Shown here: one piece after another, positions 47,638 to 57,289 of the stretch
Layout: each line of letters starts with the position of its first letter
How positions within the stretch are numbered: position 1 is the first letter of the stretch
Source: an uncultured Pseudomonadota bacterium
Lineage (GTDB): Bacteria; Pseudomonadota; Gammaproteobacteria; Steroidobacterales; Steroidobacteraceae
NCBI GenBank assembly: GCA_903838705.1
Contig: CAILZL010000018.1
Span: 62,001-126,000, forward strand
Length of the DNA: 64,000 bases
Reading direction: 5' to 3'
Notes under the pieces: model-generated
The model's input: only the letters and a program-made list of their open reading frames with translations
Database searches by the model: none
Told to the model about the DNA's origin: nothing
Program-made: the position numbers and the translations under genes

Positions 47638-49668
47638 GTGAACAAATATAAAAATACTGCCAAAGCCCTGCTTGTTGTTGGCCTGTTAGCTGCGGGCCTG
47701 CTTGTGTTGCTATTTGTATTCTCGTTGTCACGACAAGTCGAGTTCTGGCTGTTCGCCCTTGTCCTGGCGGGAATTGCGCTGGCGTCACTGGCTGCCATAT
47801 TGACCTGGGGTGTAACCCGATCACTTGACCAGCCTATCAATGAATTGATCAAAAGCGCTGAACGGATCGGCAACGGTAACTACAACCATCAGCTGGCAGT
47901 CAGTGAAGATAATGATCTGGCGCCACTTGAGCATGCGCTGGAACAGATGCGGCTTAAGCTGCAGCAATCTGCCATCAACAACAACTATCTGACCACCGTG
48001 CTGGACAGCATGAATGATGCGGTGCTGGTTACCTCCGAGTCCAACATCATCAGCAAGGTGAACGTGTCTGCTGAAAATCTGTTCGGTTTCAGCAGCGCTG
48101 AACTGATCGGAAAGCCGCTTCATGAATTGCTGGTGCCAGTGCAGCGTGATGGACAGGCGCCCGCCACAGGTCTGGCGGATCTGGAGGAGTCGGTGATCCG
48201 TACGGCCAGCGGCCAGACCATTCCGGTTTCCATTTCCAGCTCGGCGCTGAATTCGGCCAACGCCGAATTTCAGGGCACCATTTTTGTGATGCGTGACATT
48301 ACGGACCGAAAGCGGGCTGAGCGCCGTATCCGCTATCTGGCACGGTTCGATTCGCTGACTAAGTTACCCAATCGGATGCAGTTCCAGCACCTGCTGCAAC
48401 AGGGGATCGCCCGGGCGCGTCGCGCTGAACGTATTGTTGCCCTCCTGTATCTGGATCTGGATCGATTCAAGGAAATCAACGACACCTTCGGCCACGAAGC
48501 GGGCGATCGTACGCTGGAAATCCTGAGTGACAGATTGACCCGTGCGTTGCCAAAGGAAGCCGTGCTGGGCAGGCTGGCAGGCGATGAATTTGCCGTGTTC
48601 ATTGAAGGTATTGACCCGCAGGAAGATGAACGCGCGCAATCAGCCAACCTCGCCCGTGTAGTGCTGGCAGAAATCAGCAAGGCATTTTACGTACAGCAGC
48701 ATGAGCTGTTTCTTACTGCCAGCATCGGCATCGCTTTCTGCCCGCGTGATGCGGAAAATGTAATTGACCTGATTCGCCATGCTGATGCAGCCATGTATTA
48801 CTCCAAGCAGAATTCCGGCAACAATTTTGCTTTCTATTCGCCGGAAATGAATGCCGCTGCGGTTGAGCGGCTGATGCTTAAATCCAAGCTGCGGCGTGCG
48901 CTGGAGCGTGATGAGCTGGTGATGCTGTATCAACCGAAGGTGGATCTGCAAACCAACATGGTTATCGGTGCCGAGGCACTGCTGCGCTGGCGCCTGCCGG
49001 GCTATGGTGACATTCCACCCAGCCAGTTTATTCCGCTGGCCGAAGAAACTAGTCTGATTCTGGGTATCGGTGACTGGGTAATGAACCGTGTGTGCGAGGA
49101 TTACAGACGCTGGATGGATTCAATCAATAATCCCGGACAAATCTCTATCAATCTTTCTTTGAAGCAGCTGCGTCAAACCAGCTTTGCCACACGCTATCGC
49201 AATATCTTCAAGCGCCATGAAGTAAGTCCAACCAGCTTTGAGCTTGAGATCACTGAAACCACCCTCATGCAGGATCCGAAGCGAACTGTGAAGTTGCTGG
49301 ATGAGCTGTTTGCCATGGGTCTGACTCTGTCCATTGATGACTTTGGTACGGGATATTCTTCACTCAGTGCCTTGCAGCAATTCCCAATCAGCAGCCTCAA
49401 GATAGATCAATCGTTTGTCCGCGGTATCGACAACGACAAGGGTGATGCAACCATCGTCAGAACCATTATTGAGATGGGCAAGGCCATGGGCATGATGGTG
49501 GTGGCCGAGGGGGTTGAGACACGCGCACAGCTTGAGTATCTGAGAGCGCATCAGTGTCATTACGCGCAGGGGCATCTGTTCGGCAGGGCAATGACCGCTC
49601 AGGATTTTCTGGCCATGATGATCGGCCAGGAAAAAGGCCAGTATCAGATAGCTGCGCTGTTTGCATAG
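47638..49668 (+). CDS. Membrane HAMP-PAS-GGDEF-EAL cyclic-di-GMP protein
   Basis: 676 residues from a GTG start. Two membrane helices (about 9-31 and 37-57) are followed by HAMP (58-110), PAS (115-220; SMNDAVLVTSESNIISKVN), a GGDEF domain (235-395) whose signature is AGDEF (RLAGDEFAVF, near residue 311), and an EAL domain (415-670) with EALLRW, ITETTLM and DDFGTGYSSL, all EAL metal-site residues apparently present. The phosphodiesterase should be active; AGDEF can be active in some proteins, so synthase activity is open. It could set the c-di-GMP level read by the riboswitch at 6.5 kb. Confidence 0.93.
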   Translation: MNKYKNTAKALLVVGLLAAGLLVLLFVFSLSRQVEFWLFALVLAGIALASLAAILTWGVTRSLDQPINELIKSAERIGNGNYNHQLAVSEDNDLAPLEHALEQMRLKLQQSAINNNYLTTVLDSMNDAVLVTSESNIISKVNVSAENLFGFSSAELIGKPLHELLVPVQRDGQAPATGLADLEESVIRTASGQTIPVSISSSALNSANAEFQGTIFVMRDITDRKRAERRIRYLARFDSLTKLPNRMQFQHLLQQGIARARRAERIVALLYLDLDRFKEINDTFGHEAGDRTLEILSDRLTRALPKEAVLGRLAGDEFAVFIEGIDPQEDERAQSANLARVVLAEISKAFYVQQHELFLTASIGIAFCPRDAENVIDLIRHADAAMYYSKQNSGNNFAFYSPEMNAAAVERLMLKSKLRRALERDELVMLYQPKVDLQTNMVIGAEALLRWRLPGYGDIPPSQFIPLAEETSLILGIGDWVMNRVCEDYRRWMDSINNPGQISINLSLKQLRQTSFATRYRNIFKRHEVSPTSFELEITETTLMQDPKRTVKLLDELFAMGLTLSIDDFGTGYSSLSALQQFPISSLKIDQSFVRGIDNDKGDATIVRTIIEMGKAMGMMVVAEGVETRAQLEYLRAHQCHYAQGHLFGRAMTAQDFLAMMIGQEKGQYQIAALFA

Positions 49669-49715
49669 CCTGTTTTGATCCCGCCACTGGCGGTCAGCTG
49701 CTAGACTGTGCGGCT

Positions 49716-51644
49716 ATGCTTAATTTTTCAGACATCTCCATCCGGCGTGGCACGCGATCGTTGTTCGAAAAAGCCACCTTCAACCTGTTCCGTGGTGAAA
49801 AGGTCGGTATCACAGGTGAGAACGGCAGTGGTAAATCTTCGCTGCTGGCGCTGGTGCGCGGGGAAATTACCCCGGAAACGGGCAATTTCGACATGCCTGG
49901 CAATCTGGCGGTGGCACACGTCGCGCAAGAGCTCAGCGCCAGTGATGATCACGCTATTGAATTTGTACTGGATGGCGACGCCGAGTTACGGTTGATTGAA
50001 CGGCAGATTGCTGAAGCAGAGGCGGCCGATGACGGACACAGGCTGGCCGAGCTGTATGGCCATTACGACGCTATCGGTGGTTATAATGCCCGCAGCAGGG
50101 CTGCGACGCTATTACACGGTCTGGGCTTTACCTCTGAAGATGAAGTGCGCGCGGTGCGTGACTTTTCCGGTGGCTGGCGGGTGAGGCTGAATGTCGCGAA
50201 AGCGCTGATGTGCCGGTCCGATTTGTTGTTGCTTGATGAACCCACCAATCACCTGGATCTGGATGCGGTGATGTGGCTGGAGCAATGGCTCAAAGACTAT
50301 CGTGGCACATTACTGCTGATTGCCCACGATCGCGATTTTCTTGATGCGATCTGCAACCGTATCGTCAATATCGAGCAGGGGCGTGCCGAGGTCTACCGTG
50401 GCAACTATTCCGATTTCGAAGAAGCACGCGCGGCGCGACTTGCACAGAATCAGGCGCTGTATGTACGTCAGCAGCGGGAACTGAAACACATCGAGTCGTT
50501 CATTGCACGCTTTCGTGCACAGGCCAGCAAGGCGCGCCAGGCGCAGAGCCGTATCAAGGCGCTGGAGCGCATGCAGCGCATTGCACCGGCGCACGTGGAT
50601 ACCGAATTCACATTTTCATTTCTGGAGCCGAACAAGTTGCCACGCCCGTTGCTGACGGTTGAAGATCAGGCGACGGGTTATAACGATACAGTGCTGGTCG
50701 GCAAAATAAATTTCACCATCGCGCCCGGTGCACGTATTGCACTGCTGGGTCACAACGGTGCGGGCAAATCTACCGTGATAAAAATGCTTGCCGGTGAATT
50801 GCCGTCATTGTCAGGTGAACGCACCGAGGCCAAAGATTTGCGGATCGGGTATTTTGCCCAGCATCAGCTTGAGCAGCTGAAAGAAAACGAATCACCGCTC
50901 CAGCATCTGCGTACTCTGGGTGGGCAGGCTGCTGCCAAGGCACCGGAACAGGAACTGCGTGATTTCCTGGGAACCTTTGGTTTCCGTGGGGACAGAGTGT
51001 TTGAGCACATTGGTCCCTTCTCAGGCGGAGAAAAGGCGCGGCTGGTTCTGGCCTTGTTGTCGTATCTGCGACCTAATCTGCTATTGCTGGATGAGCCGAC
51101 CAACCACCTTGATCTTGAAATGCGTCAGGCTCTGGCGCTGGCCTTGCAGGATTATTCCGGTGCCGTGTTGATGGTCTCGCACGATCGTCACTTGCTGCGT
51201 ACCGTGGTTGATGAGTTTTATATTGTGGCCGATGGTAAAGCCACCCCGTTTGATGGCGACCTCGATGATTACGCCAAGTGGGCCGCAACGCATCCTAAGG
51301 ATGCTGCTGCCAAACCCGTTAAAGCGGTGAAGGTGGTGAATAAGGACTCTGAAGAAGATCGAAAGCAGAAACAACGCGCGACGGCTGATCAGCGCAATCG
51401 TATTGCGCCATTAAAGAGTGAACTCGGCAAGCTGGAGAAACAGCTGGCTCAACTGCAAAAAAAGCAAACGGATGTGGAACAGAAACTGGCAGCACCCGAT
51501 ATCTATGACGCAGCAAAAAAATCACAACTGCGTGACTTGATTGATGAGCAAACTAGGTTGAAGCGACAAGTCGACGAAGTTGAAGCGGCGTGGCTTGATA
51601 TTACGGCTCAGCTGGAAGAGTTCACCAATAATGTAGTCGAGTGA
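49716..51644 (+). CDS. ABC-F family ATPase, YheS type
   Basis: From the ATG at 49716 (MLNFSDISIRRGTRSLFEK) it has 642 residues. Two ABC domains without membrane segments carry Walker A GENGSGKSS and GHNGAGKST, signatures FSGGW and FSGGEKAR, and LLLLDEPTNHLDL twice. The linker between them and the basic coiled-coil C-terminus (about residues 545-640) match YheS. ABC-F proteins act on ribosomes as translation factors. The frame extends upstream into the preceding gene without support. Confidence 0.93.
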   Translation: MLNFSDISIRRGTRSLFEKATFNLFRGEKVGITGENGSGKSSLLALVRGEITPETGNFDMPGNLAVAHVAQELSASDDHAIEFVLDGDAELRLIERQIAEAEAADDGHRLAELYGHYDAIGGYNARSRAATLLHGLGFTSEDEVRAVRDFSGGWRVRLNVAKALMCRSDLLLLDEPTNHLDLDAVMWLEQWLKDYRGTLLLIAHDRDFLDAICNRIVNIEQGRAEVYRGNYSDFEEARAARLAQNQALYVRQQRELKHIESFIARFRAQASKARQAQSRIKALERMQRIAPAHVDTEFTFSFLEPNKLPRPLLTVEDQATGYNDTVLVGKINFTIAPGARIALLGHNGAGKSTVIKMLAGELPSLSGERTEAKDLRIGYFAQHQLEQLKENESPLQHLRTLGGQAAAKAPEQELRDFLGTFGFRGDRVFEHIGPFSGGEKARLVLALLSYLRPNLLLLDEPTNHLDLEMRQALALALQDYSGAVLMVSHDRHLLRTVVDEFYIVADGKATPFDGDLDDYAKWAATHPKDAAAKPVKAVKVVNKDSEEDRKQKQRATADQRNRIAPLKSELGKLEKQLAQLQKKQTDVEQKLAAPDIYDAAKKSQLRDLIDEQTRLKRQVDEVEAAWLDITAQLEEFTNNVVE

Positions 51645-51662
51645 AGTATTGTCCGGTTGTTG

Positions 51663-51683
51663 TTCAGCCTGATGACGGCTGAA
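51663..51683. terminator. Possible bidirectional hairpin between convergent genes
   Basis: A 7-bp perfect stem TTCAGCC/GGCTGAA with a 7-nt loop lies between the ABC-F gene and the convergent nitroreductase gene. No clear T-run follows on either strand. Confidence 0.4.
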
Positions 51684-51695
51684 AACACGCAGGCT

Positions 51696-52250
51696 TTACT
51701 CCATCCACTTCAGTCTTTCTTCTATTGCCGAAGCACGCGGTTCACCGGCAATCTCAATGCTGCCCAGATAGATCAGCGCGACAAGGTGGTCTTCTTCTGC
51801 AAAGCCGAATGCCGTTTTGATTGCGGGGTTGTAAGCCGCAGGACCGGTCTTCCACATCGCGCCATAACCCAGTGCATGTGCGGCCAGCAGCATGTTCTGT
51901 GCTGCGGCACCTGCGGCGAGCACCTGTTCAATCTCCGGCACCTTGTGCGGTCTGGTGATATGTGCGGCGACAGCGATGATGCAGGGTGCGCGCATGGCTT
52001 TGTTACGTTCGCGTCGTAACTCATCCGCATCGGCAGCAGGATTACGATCTTTCAGGCTCTGTGCCATCAGCTCACCAAGGACGAGGCGAGCTTCTCCCCG
52101 CAGAATAGTGAAACGCCACGGAGCCAGTTTGCCGTGATCAGGTGCGCGCCCGCCTGCCTGCAGAATGCGTTGCAGGTGCTCGTGACTGGGTGCGGGATCA
52201 CACAGCTTCAGTGCGGAAGCGCGTGTGTCAATTGCGGTGAATAAATCCAT
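51696..52250 (-). CDS. Nitroreductase family protein (YdjA-like)
   Basis: A 184-residue FMN-dependent oxidoreductase of the small YdjA type. Starts at the ATG at 52250 (GGAG 5 bp upstream; a GTG at 52256 is also in frame). The FMN-phosphate Arg/Ser region is RASALKL, with PDHGKLAPWRFTIL and AAGAAAQNMLLAAHALGYGAMW, a strong family signature. Substrate unknown. Confidence 0.92.
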   Translation of the reverse strand: MDLFTAIDTRASALKLCDPAPSHEHLQRILQAGGRAPDHGKLAPWRFTILRGEARLVLGELMAQSLKDRNPAADADELRRERNKAMRAPCIIAVAAHITRPHKVPEIEQVLAAGAAAQNMLLAAHALGYGAMWKTGPAAYNPAIKTAFGFAEEDHLVALIYLGSIEIAGEPRASAIEERLKWME

Positions 52251-52289
52251 GGCCACTCCGGAGGTGTTCCTCGGGAGTATGCCTTATCC

Positions 52290-52961
52290 TCAGGCCGCTT
52301 TGTTTTCTTCGAGACGAATCACATTGACGACCTGATGATGTGATTTCCAGATGTCATTCAGCATGGCTTCGATGCCGCGTTCCGGGCCGGTCACCTGCAC
52401 CACGCACAGGGGGCGCTCATGCTTGTGCAGCGACACAAAACTCATGACACGCAGCCGATGCTGGTGTGTGACTTCCGCTATCAGCGGAAATACATCCTGA
52501 CCTGATGAGTTATCAAACGTGATGCGTACTCCATGTGTGCCGGGATCAAACAGAGCAGTAAAGGCACGGAATACATCTGACTCAGTGATGATGCCAACCA
52601 GTAAGCCTTTACGCAGAACAGGCAGCGCGCCAATTTTATGATTACGCATCAGGCGCGCCACTTCTTCAATCGGTGTCTCGGATTCAGCCGTGAATGGAGA
52701 AGGTGACATGACGTCGGCCGCCGTCTGCTTGATGGCAGGCTGGCCGGCAACCTGGCCGCTTGCGACTGCAAACGGGTTCACATCGGCAGGAAAGGCATGC
52801 AGGACATCCGGTGACGACACCAGACCCAGCAGCTGACCAGCCTTATCCACCACCGGCAGCCGTCGAATGCTTTTTTCCCGCATCATGCGGGCGATATCCA
52901 CTACCGGAACATCGGCTGTGATGGTGATCGGGTCTTTGCTCATCCACATGCTGACAAACAT
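52290..52961 (-). CDS. CBS-pair and ACT-like regulatory protein (AcuB-like)
   Basis: 223 residues: two CBS domains (about 4-60 and 80-140; VVDIARMMREKSIRRLPVVD and EEVARLMRNHKIGALPVL) followed by an ACT-like domain (about 148-215, ending HHQVVNVIRLEEN). CBS pairs bind adenosyl nucleotides; the role here is unknown. Confidence 0.85.
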   Translation of the reverse strand: MFVSMWMSKDPITITADVPVVDIARMMREKSIRRLPVVDKAGQLLGLVSSPDVLHAFPADVNPFAVASGQVAGQPAIKQTAADVMSPSPFTAESETPIEEVARLMRNHKIGALPVLRKGLLVGIITESDVFRAFTALFDPGTHGVRITFDNSSGQDVFPLIAEVTHQHRLRVMSFVSLHKHERPLCVVQVTGPERGIEAMLNDIWKSHHQVVNVIRLEENKAA

Positions 52962-53170
52962 GGTTTCTGCCTTGGTTATTCATGGGTGACCACCGCTGAG
53001 GCGGTCGACTACCCGGATTAGCGGCAGGAGTCGGGTCAGGCTTGAGCCGGTTTTGTTACAAAACGCGAATATTTTTGCCGGACTAACCCAGTTCCGGCCG
53101 GCTGACAAGCCGGTTACGCCGGCCCATTCAATCCGTATACTGCCCGCCCTTTTTGCAGTGGCTGGTCGTC

Positions 53171-54088
53171 ATGTGGTTCAAGAATCTGATCGTGTTTCGG
53201 CTCGCCTCGGGCTGGGTGCTGTCGCCGGGTGAGCTGGACGAACAGCTGTCCTACCGGCCGCTGATTCCCTGCGCGGGGTACGACATGCAGACTGTAGGCT
53301 GGGTGTTTCCCGGCCTGCAGGAGCGGCTGGTGCACACAGTGAATCAGCACCTGCTGATTGCGCTGGGAGTTGACCAGAAAATATTACCGGCTTCGGTCAT
53401 CAATCAGGTGACCCGGGAACGTGCAGCAGAAATGGCGGCCGAGCAGGGTTATCCGGTGGGGCGTCGCCAGATGCGTGAATTGAAAGAAAGGGTTGCCGAT
53501 GAACTGCGTGCACGGGCTTTCACCCGACGCTCCATGACCCGTGCCTGGATTGACACTGAAAACGATCTGCTGGTGGTGGACGCAGCTGCCCCGGCCAAGG
53601 CAGAAGAACTGGTTGCCACCTTGCGTGACACCATCAATGGATTCAGCGCGGTGCTGCTGGAAACTGAAAAGTCTCCGTCCGTTTCCATGAGTGCCTGGCT
53701 GATGTTTGGGGATGCGCCCGGCCGCTTTCATATTGAACAGGATCTTGAACTGCAATCCGTGAAGGACGACAAGTCGATGGTGCGCTATGTGCGACATCCA
53801 CTGGAAGGCAAGGAAGTGCAGAAACATATCAGCTCGGGTAAAAGCCCCACCAAGCTGGGCTTGAGCTGGAATGATCGAGCCTCCTTCCTGCTGACAGCGG
53901 ACATGCAGATCAAGCGCTTTCAGTTTCTCGACATCATCAAGGATCGCAGTGAAGGACAGGATCAGGCTGCCGAAGAGCAGTTTGACATCGACTTTACATT
54001 GATGACCGGTGAACTGTCGCAAATGCTCAAGGAGCTGATTGAAGAGCTCGGTGGTGATGTCAAGGCGGGTACTCAGCAGGCTGCCTGA
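53171..54088 (+). CDS. rdgC: Recombination-associated protein RdgC
   Basis: A ring-shaped DNA-binding protein that restrains RecA. From the ATG at 53171 (MWFKNLIVFRL) it has 305 residues, like E. coli RdgC (303). Family blocks include FVPG-like VLPASVINQV, KELKERVADELRARAF and the ending with LDIIKDRSEGQDQAAEEQFD. Monocistronic. Confidence 0.96.
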   Translation: MWFKNLIVFRLASGWVLSPGELDEQLSYRPLIPCAGYDMQTVGWVFPGLQERLVHTVNQHLLIALGVDQKILPASVINQVTRERAAEMAAEQGYPVGRRQMRELKERVADELRARAFTRRSMTRAWIDTENDLLVVDAAAPAKAEELVATLRDTINGFSAVLLETEKSPSVSMSAWLMFGDAPGRFHIEQDLELQSVKDDKSMVRYVRHPLEGKEVQKHISSGKSPTKLGLSWNDRASFLLTADMQIKRFQFLDIIKDRSEGQDQAAEEQFDIDFTLMTGELSQMLKELIEELGGDVKAGTQQAA

Positions 54089-54166
54089 TAACCTCTTTCT
54101 TCTGAGAGGCTGCGCGATGCCGGTACACTCCGGCCAAGGTGTAAACAAACTGCCGGGAGGGTATCA

Positions 54167-54586
54167 ATGAAATATCTGCACACCATGGTGCGTGTCACCG
54201 ACATTGATGTATCGCTACGCTTTTATTGTGATGCGCTCGGGTTACAGGAAGTCAGGCGCATCAGCAATGAAAAAGGCCGGTTTACCCTGGTGTTTCTTGC
54301 AGCGCCGGGTGATCACGCTGCGCAAGTTGAGCTGACTTACAACTGGGATCCGGAGGTGTATACCGGCGGGCGCAATTTCGGGCATCTTGCCTATGAAGTG
54401 GCTGACATCTATGCCATCTGCCAGCGGCTTATGAATCACGGCATCATCATTAACCGGCCACCGCGTGATGGCCGCATGGCATTTGTACGTTCCCCTGACA
54501 ATATATCTATCGAGTTATTGCAGAAGGGGGAAGCACTGGCGCCACAGGAACCTTGGCTCAATATGCCCAATGCAGGTGTGTGGTAG
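54167..54586 (+). CDS. gloA: Lactoylglutathione lyase (glyoxalase I)
   Basis: Converts the methylglyoxal-glutathione adduct to S-lactoylglutathione. 139 residues. The metal ligands are positioned as in GloA: His in YLHTMVRV, Glu in AQVELTYNW, His in NFGHLAYEV and Glu in SIELLQKGE. Short-loop (Ni-type) length. Convergent with the DUF3617 gene. Confidence 0.96.
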   Translation: MKYLHTMVRVTDIDVSLRFYCDALGLQEVRRISNEKGRFTLVFLAAPGDHAAQVELTYNWDPEVYTGGRNFGHLAYEVADIYAICQRLMNHGIIINRPPRDGRMAFVRSPDNISIELLQKGEALAPQEPWLNMPNAGVW

Positions 54587-54643
54587 TTGCTGCGCTTGCA
54601 ACCGGAGAGGTTCAAGCCACTGTTCAACTTTCGTGCAGTGCCA

Positions 54644-55246
54644 TTACTGGCACAGGTTGCTCATCTGCTTCATCTGCTGCTCGCACTGCGCCCGATACTG
54701 ATCAGGTGCCTTCGCGCACATCTCAGCCAGTTTTGCTGTGTCCATACTGCTCATTTTCTTGCAGGCACTGCTGTTTTTGTCGAGCTGGATCACAGCATCT
54801 GACTTGCATTCGCCTTCGTAGCTGTAACGCGCCTGCAGTGAACGTTTGTTGCCATCCTTGCTGGTCATTTCAGAATCAATCAGGTAGCTCTTATCGTTTT
54901 CACGATTGAGCTTCAGATGACTGTGCGTGCCATCCTGGCAGGTCACATCAACCTCTGCTGCATCCTTGCTGTTGCGCAGTAGTTTGGGTTTGCAGTTCTG
55001 TTCATCAAGCTGATTGTTTTTCGACATCTGCTTTGCCACATCCGCGCAGATGCTCATCTTGCCGACAGCGCTGGCGCCCTGACTCAACATGGGATCGCTG
55101 CTGCTCAGCAGTTCCATGCGCCACAGACCCTGGGTCATGCCGCCGGATTTGAAGATGGCCAGATCTTCCAGTGTGCTGGCAGCATACGCGCACTGTGTGG
55201 CTGTGATGGCGATGAAGGTAACGACAAGTCTGTTGAAGGTGATCAT
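54644..55246 (-). CDS. DUF3617 periplasmic protein
   Basis: 200 residues with a signal peptide (MITFNRLVVTFIAITATQCAYA) and six or more cysteines spaced as in DUF3617 (GLWRMELLS, then CADVAKQM, then NCKPKLLR, EVDVTCQDG). Function unknown. It ends QQMKQMSNLCQ. Its start follows 17 bp after the next gene, so the two are probably co-transcribed. Confidence 0.78.
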   Translation of the reverse strand: MITFNRLVVTFIAITATQCAYAASTLEDLAIFKSGGMTQGLWRMELLSSSDPMLSQGASAVGKMSICADVAKQMSKNNQLDEQNCKPKLLRNSKDAAEVDVTCQDGTHSHLKLNRENDKSYLIDSEMTSKDGNKRSLQARYSYEGECKSDAVIQLDKNSSACKKMSSMDTAKLAEMCAKAPDQYRAQCEQQMKQMSNLCQ

Positions 55247-55263
55247 GGCTTTTCCAGTGATGG

Positions 55264-55587
55264 TCAGTTGCTTTTCTGTGCGCTGGAAGCAGCGCTGCTT
55301 GAGGCTGAGTGACTGGCTTTGCTGCCTGACTGTTTGCCCGTTTCACCTTTTACGGCTTTGGTGAATTCCTTTGCCCCCTCGCGGGTGGCGTGTCCGACTC
55401 CGACGGCCACTTCAGCTACTTTCTTGCCTGCCTCCTTACCTGTTTCACCGACCTTGCGCGCCATCTCACCGGCTTCCTGACCGACTTTTCTGGCGCCTTC
55501 CTTCAGGGTGGATTCCTCAGCCATTGTCAGAGTGCTGCTGAATAAAGATGACACAACGATTGCAGCAAGGATGAAAGTGGTTCGCAT
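55264..55587 (-). CDS. Small exported Ala/Lys-rich amphipathic protein
   Basis: From the ATG at 55587 it encodes 107 residues: a signal peptide (MRTTFILAAIVVSSLFSSTL) followed by repeats of GxxAGEMARKVGETGKEAG type, an 11-residue-like amphipathic helical pattern reminiscent of LEA-like or YtxH/apolipoprotein helices. The C-terminus is Ser/Lys-rich. An envelope-stabilising role is only a guess. Same operon as the DUF3617 gene. Confidence 0.7.
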   Translation of the reverse strand: MRTTFILAAIVVSSLFSSTLTMAEESTLKEGARKVGQEAGEMARKVGETGKEAGKKVAEVAVGVGHATREGAKEFTKAVKGETGKQSGSKASHSASSSAASSAQKSN

Positions 55588-55667
55588 GAGCGGATGACTC
55601 CTCTTGTATGTCGCGTACGCTAATGGGGAAGGCAGGTCATTGCAAACCCCAGGGTCTGGATGTGGCA

Positions 55668-56564
55668 TTACACCAACAGGTTCCACAGCGGCACGGTAAT
55701 AAATGACAACAGTATGCCCAGCCCGACCATCATGTTCGCCAGTGGGGGATTGAGGTTGTGCTGTTCTGCCAGAATCGCAGCAGAAATCATCGGCGCCATT
55801 GCAGCTTCAAGCAGAGTAACGGTCAGGATGGGCGGTTCAATATGCAGCAACCAGCCACAACTCAGCACCAGCAGTGGAGCAATGCCCAGTTTCCAGCTCA
55901 ATCCGGCCAGCAGGGTCTGTGTCTGATGTCTGATGGACTTCAGTTGCAATTGCAGACCCACTGAGAACAACGCCAGCGGAGCAAGTGTATTGCCGATGCG
56001 GTTCAGCAGATCATTTATAAGGCCGGGCCAGCCGGGTGTGAGTGATACCAGTAATGCAACCATCAAGGCGATGAAAGGCGGGAAGGAAAGCACTTTGCGG
56101 GTAATGATCTGCGCACTGGTCTGTCCTCCGGTATAGATCGCCACCACCAGCGTGCCACCGATACTGATCGCCATGAAGGTGCCCACCTGATCAGCAATCG
56201 CCGCATAGGTCAGCGCTTCTTTGCCACGCAGGGCTTCGATCAGCGGAAAACCAACGAATGAGGTGTTGCCAAGACCCGCAACCAGCACCAGCGCACCGAT
56301 GGTGTCGCGGGACCAGTTGCAGTAGACGCCCAGCCGATGAAATAGCAGCCATGCACAGATGAAGGTCAGCCACAGGCTTGCGGCCAGAAACCACAGGGAC
56401 CCACTGAATTGCAGTGCCGGAATAATGGCCAGCACCGTTGCTGGTAGCGCAATGTTCAGCACCCACCAGTTCAGGCTGCGGGCCAGTCCCGAAGGTGGAT
56501 GAGCCAGATGCGCGACTGCCATGCCGAGCAGCAGGCACACCATCAGTAACAGGAAAGACGCCAT
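55668..56564 (-). CDS. AEC family transporter
   Basis: 298 residues with about ten transmembrane helices, of the auxin efflux carrier (AEC) fold used for malate or other organic acids. ALPATVLAIIPAL and GNTSFVGFPLIEAL are family marks, the latter matching the helix-4 signature. It lies between the small envelope genes and the ars-type pair. Substrate unknown. Confidence 0.87.
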   Translation of the reverse strand: MASFLLLMVCLLLGMAVAHLAHPPSGLARSLNWWVLNIALPATVLAIIPALQFSGSLWFLAASLWLTFICAWLLFHRLGVYCNWSRDTIGALVLVAGLGNTSFVGFPLIEALRGKEALTYAAIADQVGTFMAISIGGTLVVAIYTGGQTSAQIITRKVLSFPPFIALMVALLVSLTPGWPGLINDLLNRIGNTLAPLALFSVGLQLQLKSIRHQTQTLLAGLSWKLGIAPLLVLSCGWLLHIEPPILTVTLLEAAMAPMISAAILAEQHNLNPPLANMMVGLGILLSFITVPLWNLLV

Positions 56565-56639
56565 GACAGGCCTTGCAGTGAATTTACTGGGCCGTGATGT
56601 TACTGCAAGTGACCGTGAAGTGAATGAAGTGGACTCAGC

Positions 56640-57287
56640 TCAGGCCTTGTTATCAAACAGATACTTGCTGAGCAAAGTTGCCAGCAGGGCGCCTGTGCAT
56701 TGAGCAATGATGAAGCCCAATACATCCTGCATGCGGATGCCGCTGAAGGAATTCGTGAGTGAACGCGCAATGGTGATAGCCGGGTTGGCGAATGAAGTGG
56801 ATGACGTGAACCAGTATGCAGCGGTTATCCAGCCGGCCACCATCCACGCTGCTGCTTCAGCTCGACGATGACCCAGCACGACCAGCAGCAAGCCGGCAGT
56901 CGCCACCACTTCGGCAAGCCATTGCGCCATGCCGGTACGAGCATGCGTGGCGACCTGTATCAGCGGCAAGCCAAACATGCCATGTGCCAGCAGGCAACCT
57001 GCTCAGCAGAACAGAATTTGCGTCATGGAATAGGCAAGCATCTCCTTCCATGTATGTCTGCCGAGTAACGTCAGCGATATGGAAACCACCGGATTGAAGT
57101 GCGCGCCACTGATCGGTGCGAACAGTGCGATCAACGTGACAAGTGCCGCCGCAGTGGCCAGCGTGTTGGCCAGCAGAGCGAGTGCGGTGTTACCGCCGGA
57201 TAGTTGCTCGGCCATGATGCCCGAACCCACTACCGTTGCCGACAGCAACATGGATCCTAGCGCTTCTGCCAGCAACTTGCGTTGCAT
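56640..57287 (-). pseudogene. MIP/aquaporin AqpS-like gene, interrupted by one in-frame TGA
   Basis: The two halves are in the same frame and together make a 215-codon aquaporin: residues 1-94 (57287-57006), then a TGA at 57003-57005, then 120 more residues to 56640. The first half has the NPA-box variant SGAHFNPVVSISL, the second half FANPAITIARS. The region round the stop reads MTQILFC-stop-AGCLLAHGMFG, where a small residue would be expected. Beside arsC, such AqpS-type channels export arsenite. It may be a pseudogene, a sequencing error or a recoded TGA. The first half alone would lack the second NPA box and so not form a channel. Confidence 0.85.
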
Positions 57288-57289
57288 AT

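Noticed and set aside
57003-57005. Selenocysteine at the aquaporin TGA
   Set aside because: A small GCAGG/CCTGC hairpin follows, but it starts at the next base and has a 3-nt loop, unlike a bacterial SECIS; no selenoprotein aquaporin family is known to me. A nonsense mutation or base error is simpler.
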